NCBI RefSeq assembly: GCF_030372765.1
Contig: NZ_JAUCMW010000006.1
Coordinates: 40,425-104,424, forward strand
Direction of reading: 5' to 3'
DNA length: 64,000 nucleotides
Source: Labilibaculum sp. K2S
GTDB lineage: Bacteria; Bacteroidota; Bacteroidia; Bacteroidales; Marinifilaceae
The position numbers and the translations under genes are program-made. The notes below the pieces were generated by a model. It was not told the origin of the DNA. It was given only the letters and a program-made list of their open reading frames with translations, and ran no database searches. Shown here piece by piece: positions 62,481 through 64,000 of this stretch; position 1 is the stretch's first letter; each line of letters opens with the position of its first letter.

Positions 62481-62510
62481 AAAGGTTTCCCGAAAAGGAA
62501 ACCTTTTTGC
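62481..62510 (+). terminator. Terminator after the tRNA-like remnant
   Basis: Perfect 10-bp stem AAAGGTTTCC / GGAAACCTTT around a 6-nt loop, then TT-GC. It sits where a tRNA terminator would be, 8 nt past the remnant. Confidence 0.75.
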
Positions 62511-62576
62511 TTTTTATGGCAGTTTCCATTTGCGTTCGGGGAAGTGAACTTTTCCGGGAGTGGGGATCAAAAAAAA

Positions 62577-62596
62577 ATCCTCCTGAGAAGGAGGAT
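62577..62596 (-). terminator. Terminator downstream of the DUF6261 gene
   Basis: Perfect 8-bp stem ATCCTCCT / AGGAGGAT with a GAGA loop. The plus-strand A-run on its left is T9 in the minus-strand transcript. Another imperfect hairpin (TGCTGA / TCAGCA arms) lies between it and the gene at about 62640-62671. Confidence 0.75.
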
Positions 62597-62740
62597 CATC
62601 TGTAATAAAAATTGGTCAAAAATTTTGAGGATCAATAAATGCTGACAAAAAGATCGTATTTTTATCAGCAGGCCGAGGCCCTTAATTCCAGACTAAACTT
62701 TCGCGGGTTTGCTTGAGAATTTCAGGAGCCTCAGCTTTTT

Positions 62741-63484
62741 TTACTTTGCCTCTGTTGCTGCAGTTTCGGCAGCTGCTTTTTCATTTTTGGTTTTTCGGGT
62801 ACGGGCTGCAATACTATATTTTTGAGTGCAGTCGTTTATAAAATTAGCCATCTCGACATATTTCCCGTTTGGTGCTATGCGATTCAGCACCTCTATGGCA
62901 TCGAATAATTCTACGCAAGCCAGGCGCAGCTCTTTATACACCTCATTGGTGTCGTAATCAGCCGCACTTGCTTTGGCCTTTGTTTTGTCTTCTTTCAACT
63001 CATTATAAGCCGTGTTGTCCTCCATCATATCGCGATACCACGAATCTGAATTCAAATGAAGAATCAGCTCCTGATTTTCAGGCAACTCGAGTTCTTTGTG
63101 CAGACTCGCCATTTTGGCTGACTGCACCTTTTGTCCGTCGGCATGCAAAGACCAACCGTGTGCTCGAATAATCCGACAGATTGTTTCCGCTGCACTTGCT
63201 ATGACCTCATCTTTTCGGTGAGTTGATGCTTCCATTAAATTACGGAAAGCAAGAAAAGACTCATCTCTGCGGGAATCTTGTTCGAGCAGCATATCGGTAT
63301 AAGCATTCGATCGGCTCCTATTCGATACCTTTAATGCTTCCTGATACTTCGCACTTAACTTTTCTACTGCAGGGCCCAGCTGCAAACCTTCCATATCGAT
63401 GGATTGCAGAAAGCTAATAATCTCGTTGCAGTAACCCAATATTTCGTTAATCCGCAACCAACTAAAAATCATTTTAATAAACAT
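62741..63484 (-). CDS. DUF6261 family protein
   Basis: 247 residues, all helical. The pattern fits DUF6261 of Bacteroidota: N-terminal LRINEILGYCNEIISFLQSI, then LDxR..SF.AFRN-like DSRRDESFLAFRNLMEASTH, a helix-rich middle, and C-terminal YKELRLACVELFDAIEVLNR with YVEMANFINDCTQKYSIAAR. The end is an Ala/Glu/Lys-rich tail. No signal peptide or membrane helix. Function unknown; the family occurs in several copies per genome. Just past the stop, a -1 frame keeps coding-like content for about 21 codons (to 62682), so a small frameshift near the C-terminus is possible. A 41-bp tandem repeat array lies ~335 nt upstream. Confidence 0.82.
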   Translation of the reverse strand: MFIKMIFSWLRINEILGYCNEIISFLQSIDMEGLQLGPAVEKLSAKYQEALKVSNRSRSNAYTDMLLEQDSRRDESFLAFRNLMEASTHRKDEVIASAAETICRIIRAHGWSLHADGQKVQSAKMASLHKELELPENQELILHLNSDSWYRDMMEDNTAYNELKEDKTKAKASAADYDTNEVYKELRLACVELFDAIEVLNRIAPNGKYVEMANFINDCTQKYSIAARTRKTKNEKAAAETAATEAK

Positions 63485-63819
63485 ATCTCAATCTTTTTAA
63501 TAAATACAAAAACCAATTTTTTATTAACAGAATATTAAAGTTAAAATAATATAAATACATTCGATTAAAATTATGTTGTTTTTTTTCATTCTCTGCACAA
63601 GCAAAGCTGCAATGCCCTGCACAACAAATGAAAACACATCCCTCCCCTTGTAATCCCTCTAAAAAAAGGACTAGTAAATCTTTTATTATGAACAAAACTA
63701 TTCCTCAACTGCAAAACAATAATAGCGCATTAGGAACTACCACTAACACAGGTACTTTGTAAAATAATATTTGATTTATAAAAGACTGCCGGCACATCCT
63801 CTTTTTCGTTTGGAGAGCA
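63485..63819. other. 335-nt AT-rich region between DUF6261 and the tandem array
   Basis: No convincing gene. A 24-codon ATG ORF occurs near 63688 on plus (MNKTIPQLQNNNSALGTTTN), without a good Shine-Dalgarno, so I do not call it. The region presumably contains the DUF6261 promoter. Confidence 0.45.
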
Positions 63820-64000
63820 TTTGGCGCAAGCCAGACAATCAAAAAAAAGTTTGGAGATATGCTGGCACAAGCCAGACTATCAAAAAAAAGTTTGGTGATC
63901 TGCTGGCGCAAGCCAGACTATCAAAAAAAAGTTTGGTGATCTGCTGGCGCAAGCCAGACTATAAAAAAAAAGTTTGGAGATATGCTGGCACAAGCCAGAC
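63820..64000. repeat. 41-bp tandem repeat array of small hairpins, continuing past the window
   Basis: Copies start at 63820 (degenerate), 63861, 63902, 63943 and 63984 (cut by the edge), with an exact 41-nt period. Each unit holds CTGGC-GCAA-GCCAG or CTGGC-ACAA-GCCAG, a 5-bp hairpin with a tetraloop (GCAA is of the GNRA type), then an A8 run and AGTTTGG. CCAGACT and AGTTTGG can also pair across the A-run as an alternative stem. On the minus strand each hairpin is followed by T8. No unique spacers, so not CRISPR. Confidence 0.9.

Noticed and set aside
63705..63911. 68-aa minus-strand ORF running through the hairpin repeats
   Set aside because: Its sequence is set by the tandem repeat, it lacks a ribosome-binding site and shows no protein-like pattern.
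63820..64000. CRISPR array
   Set aside because: The 41-nt period is filled by near-identical sequence with no unique spacers, and no cas genes are in the window.

Overview
The window is about 35% GC and reads as a chromosome segment of a free-living, probably marine, member of the Bacteroidota. It looks closest to the Marinilabiliales/Marinifilaceae type, but that placement is my inference from protein flavour and was not searched. The phylum-level signs are direct. There is a type IX secretion C-terminal sorting domain (3086-7009) and a PorD gene (46118-47023). Several start sites are preceded by the Bacteroidota -7 element TAnnTTTG, two of them with TTG 19 nt upstream. The gene order bamD-rpoZ-coaBC-porD-recN, a fused OtsA-OtsB, and a DUF6261 protein fit the same phylum.

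Layout. 1-7 kb: the 3' part of purL, a small lipoprotein and a large secreted beta-propeller/PKD protein. 7-15 kb: a small HTH regulator, a divergent trehalose pair (GH15 enzyme and bifunctional trehalose-phosphate synthase/phosphatase) and the NAD pair nadB-nadC. 15-21.5 kb: a TPR histidine kinase, mntP, a porin plus FMN-binding protein pair, and a Cu/Zn-efflux-type permease with an HMA tail. 22-26 kb: a three-gene biotin-dependent acyl-CoA carboxylase operon. 26-29.7 kb: tilS, pabB and a cupin. 29.7-32.6 kb: a compact type II restriction-modification operon (C5 methyltransferase, B3-domain endonuclease, unknown third protein). 33-37 kb: DUF486, pepT, a hypothetical and proS. 37-40 kb: a Tyr/Gly- and Ser/Arg-rich lipoprotein and a FadL-like outer-membrane protein. 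40-49.6 kb (minus strand): cysC-cysD-cysN, fabI, then bamD-rpoZ-coaBC-porD-recN. 49.7-52.3 kb: an alpha-oxoamine synthase, trxB and tRNA-Pro(GGG). 52.5-61 kb (minus strand): PAP2 phosphatase, response regulator, histidine kinase, TolC, adaptor, RND pump and PepSY-like lipoprotein, apparently one envelope-response operon. 61-64 kb: a membrane-anchored unknown, a tRNA-like remnant, a DUF6261 protein and a 41-bp tandem hairpin array running off the end.

The points most worth a second look are these. (i) coaBC is split by a frameshift exactly at an A11 tract, so it is either transcriptional/ribosomal slippage or a homopolymer error. (ii) The tandem array of CTGGC-GCAA-GCCAG hairpins lies at the right edge. 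(iii) The R-M operon has an endonuclease whose N-terminal half lacks the HKD motif expected from its NgoFVII/BfiI-like C-terminus, plus an unrecognised third gene. (iv) Sequence words just downstream of tRNA-Pro recur 10 kb away next to a tRNA 3'-end-like remnant, which suggests that the efflux/two-component block sits in an old integration site. (v) A porin and a predicted covalently flavinylated protein are adjacent.

Most genes are ordinary housekeeping genes. I saw no CRISPR array, rRNA, transposase or integrase.
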